Of a stretch of 64,000 nucleotides of DNA, positions 50,924-58,810 are shown piece after piece. The stretch is from CAZIUL01 sp964542475. GTDB taxonomy: Bacteria; Planctomycetota; B15-G4; CAYZWU01. The stretch lies in contig CAZIUL010000009.1 of NCBI GenBank assembly GCA_964542475.1, forward strand, positions 1 through 64,000, read 5' to 3'. Within the stretch, counting starts at the first letter, position 1. Each line of letters begins with the position of its first letter. The notes beneath the pieces were generated by a model. It had not been told where the DNA came from, ran no database searches, and saw only the letters and a list, made by a program, of their open reading frames with translations. The translations under genes were made by a program, and so were the position numbers.

Positions 50924-53710
50924 CTAATCTCTCAAAAGCCTGGTTTGAGCAGCTCCACGGTTTTCACGGGTCCGCCGGAAGAAATAAAGCAAGACGGCAA
51001 TCAGCATGGGAAGGATGACCGGGATAATCACGGCATATGCCTTCTTCTGGACGCGAATCTTGCGCTTGGCCTGCTCCATGGCAAAACGGCTGGCCTCGAT
51101 CTTTCTGTTCTTTTCCTCTTCTATCTTTGCTTTCTGTGCCGAGAGAAGCTGCTGCTGAACCTTTTGGACCGATAACATCTTGATCTGTTTGGACCGTACG
51201 TCCAGGTCGGTCATGCTCTCGACCTCCTGGATCTGTCGATCGCATTCAGCCTGTGCCTTGGCCAGCTTGAGTTGCGCTTCTCCCTCCGCTTCGTTTTCCT
51301 CTTCTAGCTTGGTCCTCTCGAACTTCGCCACGATATTCTCGATAGTGGTCAGGGTGCGCGACTTACTTCGCCGCTTGCGGAGTGAAATGTAACTGTCCTC
51401 TCCGGCAAGGGAATCCACGCAGTTGAGCACAAAGGGGACGTTGTCAAGGCTGATCCACCTGCCCTTTCGGATCTCGAAAAACTGGTCCGATATCATGTCC
51501 AGGTCCGCCACAAGGATCACATTGATCTTGACGGCCTCAGGCTCCTTTTTCATGGATTTCTCGGCGACCTCTTCTTCGGGCTTCTCAGCGTCTTCATCCC
51601 CTTCGTCTTCGTTAGCCTCCTCGTCCACGGGAAGCTCACCTGTGATGCGGGCAGCCACGATATAATCCCGTACCGTGGGCAGATGGGGCATACGTTTCAA
51701 TGATTCAAGGGGGATCAGCTGGGGTCCGAAAAAAGACTGCTGAACGCACTGCGACCATTGGACCGTTCCTGAGTTCGCCGAGGTGGTGCGGAGCAGGGGT
51801 TCGAAAACCAGGTTCTCATTCATGGACGGCGACACGCTTAGTTTGCCGGAAAAGAAGGACAGCAGCTCCTGAAGGCCCGATGTTACACTGTCGGATTGGC
51901 TGAAGCCGCTCCTCGTCTCTGTTGTATCCTCGGTTTCCGGAGCTGCATTTTCTCCGGTATCCGTGATAAAAACGAACTCTGGAGAGAGGTGCCTGAGCTG
52001 GGGATGAGGGTTCACCGCATCCCAGACAATGCTGTCGTTTTCACACCGGACCCCAAGAAGATCCAGCAGCCTGTTCAGATCGCACTTGGGCTCTCCCTGG
52101 GGCTGCCGCCCCGCCATCATGAACTGGTTCTGCTGAGGACTGGGCCTGGGCAGCCGCGGGGACAGGCCGATGTTCGAAACTGGAAGCGGATCCATGAGAA
52201 TCAGCATAGGTTTTCCCGACTTGATGCTCTCGATCAGGTTATCCAGTTCGTTTTCCTTGCAAAGGGACGGCAGGGCTGCGACAACCACATCCACATCTTC
52301 CGGAATATCGCTGTCCGCCTTGATGCTTTCCACATCGTACTGTTTACGGAGCTCTTCAACGATCTGCCAGGGAGGCTTCCTGGAGTAGGTCTGAAAGTTG
52401 AAGTCGCCGAAAAGCTTGAGTTCGTTGTCAATGATCCCGACCTTGGGCCGCTCCGCCTTGGAAACGACACGGATCGTGCGGGTGAGCTCATACTCCACCG
52501 GGATGCCCCCATGGAACCGGGGGATCACCTCCTCCTCGAGACCACAGATAAACGCGGCACCCATGAAGATTTCATTTGTTGACGCCTCCCCGTCCTCCTG
52601 CGTCATGACCGGCAACGGCTGAATATTGAACTGTTCCTTGGCATCGCGTGCTTCCTGGGAAAACCGCTCCGGCCGGTAGATCTTGACCCGCAGCGCATCA
52701 CCGCCCTGCACGTCATATTCCTTGAGGGTACCGAGAAGGTTGTCCCTTGTTTCCGCATAGGCCGGAGGGACGTCTTCACTGATCCATGCTTGAATATATA
52801 CCGGCTTATCCGCGGACAGCTCGTCAAGGATATTGATGGTCTCTTCTGACAGGGAAGAAAGCTTTTCCTCGGTTACATCGATCCTGCCGCTGAAACGGGA
52901 AGACAGCACATTGATGCTGACAAGAATTAAAACCACGGAAACAAGGCGTAATGTCGTGTGAAGCCATGGGTTTTTGCCCAGGGCCACGGGCCCGCCGGGC
53001 CACCTCCGCTTTCCAAGGATGGTTGCGTTGAGGTAAAGCATACCCAGTATCACGCTGGCAAAGTAGACGATGTCCTTGAAGGCCACAATGCCGCGCGTAA
53101 AGCTCTCCATATGGGTCTTGGCGGCAAAGGCGTTGATGCCAAGGCCGAGGCGGCCCGGAAAGATGAGCGCAACGTTCTGGGCAAAGGCAAAGATCAGGCA
53201 GAAGAGGGCTCCCAGGATAAAACCCACGGTGATATTGTTCGTCAGGGAAGAGGCGAACATTCCCGTGGCAATATAGGCGGCCCCCATGAGCCAGTAGCCC
53301 AGGTAGGTGGCGAAAAGGAGCTTCAGATCAGGATCGCCGAGGTAAAGAAGAAAACCGGCATGCGTCAGAATGAAGGCAAGAGCTGCCGTAAACACGGCCA
53401 GGTTGGCCAGGAACTTCCCGAGCACAACCTGAAAATCGGTACAGGGGATTGTGAAGAGCAGCTCCTCTGTGCCCAGTTTCTTTTCTTCAGCCCACGTCGA
53501 CATTGTCACCGCCGGGATGAAAAGCAAGAGGATCAAGGGCATCCACACGGTGAGCGCATTCAGGTTCGCCTGGTTGATCGCCCAAAACGCTTCACTCACG
53601 AATGCAAGCCAGGCGGTGGCCACTACAAAAAGAATGATAAATACGTAACCGGCGGGGTTGTTGAAGAAGCTGGTTACATTTCGTTTAAAAACGGCTTTTA
53701 CAACCGACAC
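50924..53710 (-). CDS. Gld-like ABC permease (GldF-GldG fusion)
   Basis: 928 aa, GTG start. The N-terminal part is an ABC-2 permease: NNPAGYVFIILFVVATAWL, IPAVTMSTWAEEKKLGTEEL and several spans up to about residue 230. A further span near 260 leads into a periplasmic GldG/ABC_transp_aux domain (ISEDVPPAYAETRDNLLGTL, ELTRTIRVVSKAERPKVGII, GKPMLILMDPLPV). A coiled coil and a last span (YAVIIPVILPMLIAVLLYFF) end it. In Bacteroidetes GldF and GldG are separate. It pairs with the ATPase 32 bp upstream; the substrate is unknown and no gliding genes are nearby. Confidence 0.88.
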   Translation of the reverse strand: MSVVKAVFKRNVTSFFNNPAGYVFIILFVVATAWLAFVSEAFWAINQANLNALTVWMPLILLLFIPAVTMSTWAEEKKLGTEELLFTIPCTDFQVVLGKFLANLAVFTAALAFILTHAGFLLYLGDPDLKLLFATYLGYWLMGAAYIATGMFASSLTNNITVGFILGALFCLIFAFAQNVALIFPGRLGLGINAFAAKTHMESFTRGIVAFKDIVYFASVILGMLYLNATILGKRRWPGGPVALGKNPWLHTTLRLVSVVLILVSINVLSSRFSGRIDVTEEKLSSLSEETINILDELSADKPVYIQAWISEDVPPAYAETRDNLLGTLKEYDVQGGDALRVKIYRPERFSQEARDAKEQFNIQPLPVMTQEDGEASTNEIFMGAAFICGLEEEVIPRFHGGIPVEYELTRTIRVVSKAERPKVGIIDNELKLFGDFNFQTYSRKPPWQIVEELRKQYDVESIKADSDIPEDVDVVVAALPSLCKENELDNLIESIKSGKPMLILMDPLPVSNIGLSPRLPRPSPQQNQFMMAGRQPQGEPKCDLNRLLDLLGVRCENDSIVWDAVNPHPQLRHLSPEFVFITDTGENAAPETEDTTETRSGFSQSDSVTSGLQELLSFFSGKLSVSPSMNENLVFEPLLRTTSANSGTVQWSQCVQQSFFGPQLIPLESLKRMPHLPTVRDYIVAARITGELPVDEEANEDEGDEDAEKPEEEVAEKSMKKEPEAVKINVILVADLDMISDQFFEIRKGRWISLDNVPFVLNCVDSLAGEDSYISLRKRRSKSRTLTTIENIVAKFERTKLEEENEAEGEAQLKLAKAQAECDRQIQEVESMTDLDVRSKQIKMLSVQKVQQQLLSAQKAKIEEEKNRKIEASRFAMEQAKRKIRVQKKAYAVIIPVILPMLIAVLLYFFRRTRENRGAAQTRLLRD

Positions 53711-53742
53711 GATATTACCCTCTCTAAAAAAGGTTAATTTAA

Positions 53743-54492
53743 CTACTGATCTACTGACCCGTTACGTTTTCCGGTGAGAGTGCAGAACACATCTTCCAGT
53801 GACTGGCCCTTTTTCAGGAACTCTTCGCGGGACCCATCAAAGATGATCCTTCCTTCATGGATCAGGATGAGCCGTGTTGCCATGGCTTCCACCTCCTGGA
53901 GCAGGTGGGTTGAGAGCAGCACGGTCCTTGTTTTGGCCATGCTGCCGATCATCTTTCGGACATGCCGGATCTGGTTGGGATCAAGCCCTGAAGTCGGTTC
54001 ATCAAGGATCAATACCTCGGGTTCGTGAAGAAGGGCCTGTGCCAGGCCAACACGCTGTCGATAACCGTGTGAGATCTTGCCGACGGCCTTGTACATCACC
54101 GCCTCAATACCGCAGGAGGCGACAACCTCGTCGATGCGGCTCGTTAAACGGCTCCCGGACATGCCACGGGCCTCCCCAAAGAACTTGAGGGTGGACAGAG
54201 GGGTCATGTCCGGGTAGAGGGGACCTGTTTCAGGAAGATAGCCGATGAGCGAGGCTGTGCCGATACGATCCTTGGACACATCCCTGCCACCGATAAAGGC
54301 TCGGCCCTCGGATGGGGCAAGAAAACCCGTCAAGATCTTCATGGTCGTTGTCTTGCCTGCTCCGTTGGGTCCTATGAAAGCCACAACCTGACCTTTGGGA
54401 ATCGAGAAGCTCACATCCCGGATCGCAGCGAACTCTCCATAGAACCTGGAAAGTCCATCCGCTCGGAGCATCTCCTTCTTTTCGCTTGCCAT
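53743..54492 (-). CDS. ABC transporter ATPase (GldA/NatA-like)
   Basis: 249 aa. It has Walker A GPNGAGKTTTMKIL, Q-loop IGYLPETGPLY, signature ISHGYRQRVG (SHGYRQ is typical of the Gld-type subfamily), Walker B VLILDEPTSGLD and H-loop STHLLQEVEAM. It powers the Gld-like permease encoded next; together with the DUF4340-FKBP gene they form a three-gene operon. Confidence 0.93.
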   Translation of the reverse strand: MASEKKEMLRADGLSRFYGEFAAIRDVSFSIPKGQVVAFIGPNGAGKTTTMKILTGFLAPSEGRAFIGGRDVSKDRIGTASLIGYLPETGPLYPDMTPLSTLKFFGEARGMSGSRLTSRIDEVVASCGIEAVMYKAVGKISHGYRQRVGLAQALLHEPEVLILDEPTSGLDPNQIRHVRKMIGSMAKTRTVLLSTHLLQEVEAMATRLILIHEGRIIFDGSREEFLKKGQSLEDVFCTLTGKRNGSVDQ

Positions 54493-54866
54493 ATAAGCAC
54501 CATTCTTGATTCAAAAAACACAAAAAAAAAAGGAACGTCCTGCTGGTTCATTCCAGCCCCACATGCAGGAAGAAGTGGGTAGAGCTGAAAATGGGACACC
54601 ATTATTATCAATGTATATTACAGCAATTTTTACCATACACGTACACGGATATCATCAGTGTTGGATTTTTTTTGGTTTTTTTTTGTCCATAGGAAACTCA
54701 CCCTTCGAAGCTGCCAACTGCTCATGTTTACTGTTTTCTTCCTTATATATGCGTGGCTACTTCAAAAAAAAACAGCCGCCTAACCTCCATTCCCATGTTC
54801 AAGCGCGCTCTTTTCAAGGATGAATAGCTCAGTGCTGCATCGCGGCGCACCGAAATATCACGGCTT
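54493..54866. other. A/T-rich divergent intergenic region
   Basis: No gene is seen. The stretch is markedly A/T-rich (runs of A and T near 54520, 54665 and 54765) compared with its surroundings and must hold promoters for one or both flanking genes, but I cannot choose a specific one. Confidence 0.4.
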
Positions 54867-54930
54867 ACCCGCATATTTCATCCTCTTATGCTGGGGCCGC
54901 CCGCAACGGGAAGTATGAAACAAATGGGCC
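54867..54930 (-). repeat. Dispersed palindromic element, degenerate short form R9
   Basis: About 64 bp in reverse orientation: ACCCGCATATTTCATCCTC... to ...GTATGAAACAAATGGGC. Only the outer arms remain and the right side has diverged. Confidence 0.68.
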
Positions 54931-55027
54931 AAAACCGTAACCTGCCCGCCAAATTCACGTCCCACAATAGGCCTGTCGCACCTCGTAGCACAGAAACACA
55001 GTCTCTACGGGCTCATTGGAACAGAAC

Positions 55028-56602
55028 ATGAAAACGGTCAAGCTCAAGAGCGTGGCCTTCACAGGCATAGAAGCGGTCCACGTGGAAGTGGAGGTCCAGA
55101 AAACGAGCGGGCTCTTTGGAAAGGTCGCCATAGTCGGCCTCCCCAGCGGCGCGGTAAAGGAAAGCAAGGACCGGGTAAGGGCTGCCATCACCTCATCGGG
55201 ATTCAACTACCCCCGCTCGGCACTGGTCATCAACCTGGCTCCGGCGGATCTCAGAAAAGAGGGGCCGTCTTTCGACCTCCCCCTGGCGCTTGGAATCCTG
55301 GCCACCTCTAAAGCCATCGATCCAGCGGCGCTCAGCGGATATACCGTGATTGGGGAGCTGGCGCTCGACGGATGTGTCAAGCCGGTCCCGGGCGCGCTGG
55401 CCGCAGCCATCCTGGCCAACCAGGAGGGGCAAAAGGGTATTGTTGTGGCAAGGGAAAACTTCCACGAAGCAGAGATGGTGAAGGGGCTCGAGGTCATCCC
55501 CACCACCCATCTTCGCCATACCGCATCGCTTTTCGGAGGGCCTGATACCGATGGTTTCGATTCTGTCAGGCTCGATGAAACGGCAGGCACAGCCTCTGTC
55601 AACGACACGGACCTCCCGGCACAGGATGCCCTGGACTACAGCGATGTGATCGGCCAGGAAACAGCCAAGGAGGCCATGCTGACAGCAGCGGCAGGAGGCC
55701 ACAACCTGCTGATGATCGGGCCTCCCGGTTCGGGCAAAACAATGCTGGCCAAGCGTCTCCCGTCGATCCTCCCCTCTCTGAGCATGGCCGATTCGCTGGA
55801 GGTATCAAAGATACACTCGTTCACCATGCGCGGCCTGCAATACCTTGTGAAGGATCCTCCGTTCAGGGCGCCCCACCACACAGTATCGTATGCCGGGCTC
55901 GTTGGAGGAGGAAGCCAGCCCGGGCCGGGTGAAATGTCTCTGGCACACAAAGGGATCCTCTTCCTGGACGAGCTCCCCGAGTTCGGCAGAAGCACCTTGG
56001 AAGCGCTCCGGCAACCCCTGGAAGAGGGGGTCATCACGATCGCAAGAGCGCGGGCAACGGTTTGTCTTCCCGCGGAGATCTCGCTGGTGGCTTCCATGAA
56101 CCCATGCCCGTGCGGCTTCAGGGGCGACCCAAGGAACCAGTGCGTGTGCACACCGCGCCAGGCATCAATATATCTTAAACGGATCTCGGGCCCGCTTCTC
56201 GACCGGCTGGATCTCCAGATCGAGGTTCCGGCAATCGATGTCCGGCTTCTTCAAAGAGCGAAACAGGGCAAGAAAGGCATGGATTCCTATTTCATGGCTG
56301 ACGCGGTTACACGCGCCCGCAGGATGCAGGCGCACAGGACCGAAAAGAACGGCTTTCAATTGAATGCATTCCTGACACCGAACCAGATAAAGGAATGCTG
56401 CGTCCTGTCCCCGGACGCTGCCGACTGCCTGAGCCGGATCCTGAAAAAGTTCCCCATTTCTGCAAGGGGATACACACGTTTACTCAAAGTGTCCAGGACG
56501 CTTGCCGATCTGGAAGCGGAAGAAACGATCGGAAGAAAGCACGTCGAGAAGGCGGTCATGTTCAGGATCTTCGACCGGATGAAAAGCCGGGAGAAGTGTT
56601 AA
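55028..56602 (+). CDS. comM: YifB/ComM family Mg-chelatase-like AAA+ ATPase
   Basis: 524 aa from the ATG at 55028. The N-terminal Lon-protease-like ChlI domain (VEVEVQKTSGLFGKVAIVGL, SFDLPLALGILATS) is followed by the AAA+ core: Walker A GPPGSGKTMLAKRL, Walker B ILFLDELPEF. The cysteine motif CPCGFRGDPRNQCVC and a helical C-terminal lid complete it. ComM homologues act as hexameric helicases promoting branch migration during natural transformation; with comEC 12 kb away this hints at DNA uptake. An in-frame TTG at 55016 is an alternative start. Confidence 0.93.
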   Translation: MKTVKLKSVAFTGIEAVHVEVEVQKTSGLFGKVAIVGLPSGAVKESKDRVRAAITSSGFNYPRSALVINLAPADLRKEGPSFDLPLALGILATSKAIDPAALSGYTVIGELALDGCVKPVPGALAAAILANQEGQKGIVVARENFHEAEMVKGLEVIPTTHLRHTASLFGGPDTDGFDSVRLDETAGTASVNDTDLPAQDALDYSDVIGQETAKEAMLTAAAGGHNLLMIGPPGSGKTMLAKRLPSILPSLSMADSLEVSKIHSFTMRGLQYLVKDPPFRAPHHTVSYAGLVGGGSQPGPGEMSLAHKGILFLDELPEFGRSTLEALRQPLEEGVITIARARATVCLPAEISLVASMNPCPCGFRGDPRNQCVCTPRQASIYLKRISGPLLDRLDLQIEVPAIDVRLLQRAKQGKKGMDSYFMADAVTRARRMQAHRTEKNGFQLNAFLTPNQIKECCVLSPDAADCLSRILKKFPISARGYTRLLKVSRTLADLEAEETIGRKHVEKAVMFRIFDRMKSREKC

Positions 56603-56620
56603 TGTCTTCAGAAAGATGAT

Positions 56621-56769
56621 GCAGGGGCAACCCCCTGTGCTTGCCTTCCGGTTCGAAAGAGGACGGCGTGGAAGCCGTCCCTCCAAACGCCGGATAAAAA
56701 ATACCTGTGTTAATCCGTGTCCATCCGTGGTTCTCTTGTTTTTTCTTTCGGGCGGTTCGCGAACCGCCC
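56621..56769. repeat. Cluster of small palindromes in intergenic DNA
   Basis: Three perfect hairpins lie in a row: CAGGGG/CCCCTG (56623-56636 region), GGACGGC/GCCGTCC (56661-56667, 56674-56680) and GGGCGGTTCGCGAACCGCCC (56750-56769). Between the last two is a stretch TTAATCCGTGTCCATCCGTGG of the kind that recurs between genes in many environmental genomes. No gene is seen. Confidence 0.65.
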
Positions 56770-56778
56770 TCACAACAA

Positions 56779-56951
56779 GTCCGCTTATTTCATACCCTTC
56801 GTCGCGAGGTGCCGTAAATGTGTTGTGGCAAGACGCATGTCAGGAGACGACCGCAGGCCTGTTCCTACAGGTTGAGGAACGTCTCCTGGCATGAAACGCG
56901 GCCACAGCACGGTTTACGGTGCCGCAGCAGATGAGGATGAAATATGCGGGC
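56779..56951 (+). repeat. Dispersed palindromic element, full copy R10
   Basis: 173-bp full copy flanked by AA on both sides, immediately upstream of the LOG-like gene. Confidence 0.93.
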
Positions 56952-57000
56952 AAGTATCAGGCGTTAAACGTACCTCTTACGATTGGATGGAGATGGAACC

Positions 57001-57540
57001 ATGCAGGAATGCACTCGCAGGGCGGTGATAGGTGTCATGGGAGGAGCTGATCCCAATACCCCGGACAAAACCATGAAAGAAGCGGAAGAGGCGGGAAGGC
57101 TCATCGCTGAAGCAGGGGCAGTGCTTTTGTGCGGCGGAAGAAGCGGAGTCATGGAAGCTGCGGCGCGCGGCGCAAAGTCCGTTACCAGCGGGCAGACGCT
57201 TGCAATACTCCCAGGGCCCGACCCGGACAAGGCCAACCGGTACATGGACATCGTTGTGGCCACAGGCATGGGCAACGCCAGAAACGTGATCAATGTTCTG
57301 ACGAGCGACGCGATCATCGCGTTTGCAGGCGGAGCAGGCACCCTGAGTGAAATCGCGCTTGCCCTCAAAAACGACATTCACGTTATCGGGTGTTCAGCGT
57401 GGAAGCTCGACTGCAAGGAGATGCGGCCTCTCGAACAATACTATCACCATGCCGAGTCCGCACGTGAAGCGGTTGAGCTGGCCGTAAGGTTCGCGCGCAA
57501 AGCCATACCCGGACCGGAGAGAGGGAAAAAGCGCAAATAA
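57001..57540 (+). CDS. LOG-family/TIGR00725-type nucleotide-binding protein
   Basis: 179 aa with a Rossmann-like fold: IGVMGGADPN, GGRSGVMEAAARGA and FAGGAGTLSEIALAL. These are the hallmarks of the LOG/SLOG group, which includes cytokinin-riboside phosphoribohydrolases and molybdenum-cofactor carrier-like proteins. The TIGR00725-type order and length fit best; a precise substrate cannot be given. ATG at 57001 is chosen over a TTG at 56983. It lies 50 bp after repeat R10 and 14 bp before a small unknown gene. Confidence 0.88.
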   Translation: MQECTRRAVIGVMGGADPNTPDKTMKEAEEAGRLIAEAGAVLLCGGRSGVMEAAARGAKSVTSGQTLAILPGPDPDKANRYMDIVVATGMGNARNVINVLTSDAIIAFAGGAGTLSEIALALKNDIHVIGCSAWKLDCKEMRPLEQYYHHAESAREAVELAVRFARKAIPGPERGKKRK

Positions 57541-57554
57541 GCGACATTCTCGAG

Positions 57555-57902
57555 ATGAGAGCAATGGCGTGGAACCGTCAGGATATCGAGACATGGATGG
57601 ATAACTACATCTCCGTTCAACAGCCGTGCGTTGTCATCAAAGGGCGAATCGCGGGCGGGCACGGCAATGTCTCATCCCTTTTGAAGGAGCAGCTCTCCTT
57701 TGATCCGGACGCTCCAAACCGGATGACAGTGGATGTGGAAAGCATGAAGCGGAGCTTGTTTCCGGGACATTCAAACGCTGCCGTGCATTCATTCAGCCTT
57801 GAAGACGCCGGGAACAAGAATCAGGCGTGGATCTGCACCTCTGTGCTGGTGAGGAGAAAGGGCGGATACAAGATCGTGACCGAACATCTTTCACGGGCGT
57901 GA
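57555..57902 (+). CDS. Small hypothetical protein
   Basis: 115 aa, ATG at 57555 (another in-frame ATG at 57564). I do not recognise the family. It is soluble, with a mixed alpha/beta pattern; CVVIKGRIAGGHGNVSSLL and VLVRRKGGYKIVTEHLSRA resemble two beta-strands with a loop. It follows the LOG-like gene by 14 bp and probably shares its transcript. The stop lies 3 bp before full repeat R11. Confidence 0.6.
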   Translation: MRAMAWNRQDIETWMDNYISVQQPCVVIKGRIAGGHGNVSSLLKEQLSFDPDAPNRMTVDVESMKRSLFPGHSNAAVHSFSLEDAGNKNQAWICTSVLVRRKGGYKIVTEHLSRA

Positions 57903-57905
57903 CAA

Positions 57906-58079
57906 GCCCGCTTATTTCATACTCTTCGTCGCGAGGTGCCGTAATCTGTGATGTGGCAAGGCGCATGTCAGGAGACGACCGCAGGCCTGTTCTTACAGGC
58001 TGAGGATCGTCTCCTGGCATGAAACGCAGCCACAGTGCAGTTTACGGTGCCGCAGCAGAAGAGGATGAAATATGCGGGC
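57906..58079 (+). repeat. Dispersed palindromic element, full copy R11
   Basis: 174-bp full copy flanked by AA on both sides, lying between convergent genes. Confidence 0.93.
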
Positions 58080-58126
58080 AAGAGCCGGGAGCACGGCTGC
58101 GATCTGTCATGCGGCGGATAGTGCTG

Positions 58127-58771
58127 TTACATGCAGCATTTCTTGTGTTTTTTGCCGCTGCCGCATGGACAGGGATCGTTGCGTCCCACCTTCCCTTTTT
58201 CCCTCGTGATCTTGATGGTCTCCTCGCCGGGGAGCCTTTCATTGTCATTGACCTTTTTTACGGCCTTTACGAACTTCTTGGACATCTCCTTCAAGATCTT
58301 TTCATAGGCCGACTCATCCTCCAGTCCGACCTCTTCCATCAAATAGTTCATGTAGGCGCTTACCACCTCGGGAACCCGGGACAGGTACTTTTCATCCCCT
58401 GAAAAACGCCGTGGCAGAGTTTCGAGAACGACTGCTCTGAGCTCGGACGGATGCATCTCCTTTGGCGTGTTGTCGTGGTAGATATAGATACACTCGAGAA
58501 ACAGGCGAAGAATGCTTTTCAGCTCCGCTTTACCCTTCTCCTCCAGCGGCTTTGACAGGTCGGATTCCAGGAAGTTCTTCATCTCCATGCGGACGATCCT
58601 GCCGATGCCTTCTTTGTCTTCATCAGGCATTATGCCCATCTGACAAACCTCCAAGATAAACGGCCAAGCCGCCTGAAACAGGGGCTCGGAAACAAGGAAC
58701 ATTTCCTCATTTATAAACGACACAATTTCAAAAAAAAACCTATTCCTTTTAAACGTACAATTTCCGATCAT
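58127..58771 (-). CDS. SEC-C motif protein
   Basis: 214 aa. A helical N-terminal region of unknown function (FILEVCQMG, LRLFLECIYIYHD, VVSAYMNYLMEEVG) is followed by the C-terminal zinc-binding SEC-C motif GRNDPCPCGSGKKHKKCC, as found in SecA and stress-related proteins. It could recruit a partner through the zinc motif. The start is uncertain: ATG 58771 has no clear ribosome site and a Met at 58702 is an alternative. The divergent GT39-like gene begins 39 bp away. Confidence 0.85.
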   Translation of the reverse strand: MIGNCTFKRNRFFFEIVSFINEEMFLVSEPLFQAAWPFILEVCQMGIMPDEDKEGIGRIVRMEMKNFLESDLSKPLEEKGKAELKSILRLFLECIYIYHDNTPKEMHPSELRAVVLETLPRRFSGDEKYLSRVPEVVSAYMNYLMEEVGLEDESAYEKILKEMSKKFVKAVKKVNDNERLPGEETIKITREKGKVGRNDPCPCGSGKKHKKCCM

Positions 58772-58810
58772 GCCTGTACGAGACGGATTACCTGTATTCT
58801 GTGTTTAAAA

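Noticed and set aside
54506..54823. Open frame in the A/T-rich divergent gap
   Set aside because: No ribosome site, no family motif and base composition of a promoter region.
57906..58079. Palindromic element as a simple rho-independent terminator
   Set aside because: No T tract follows the hairpin, and copies also occur upstream of genes; a Rho-type or processing role cannot be excluded.
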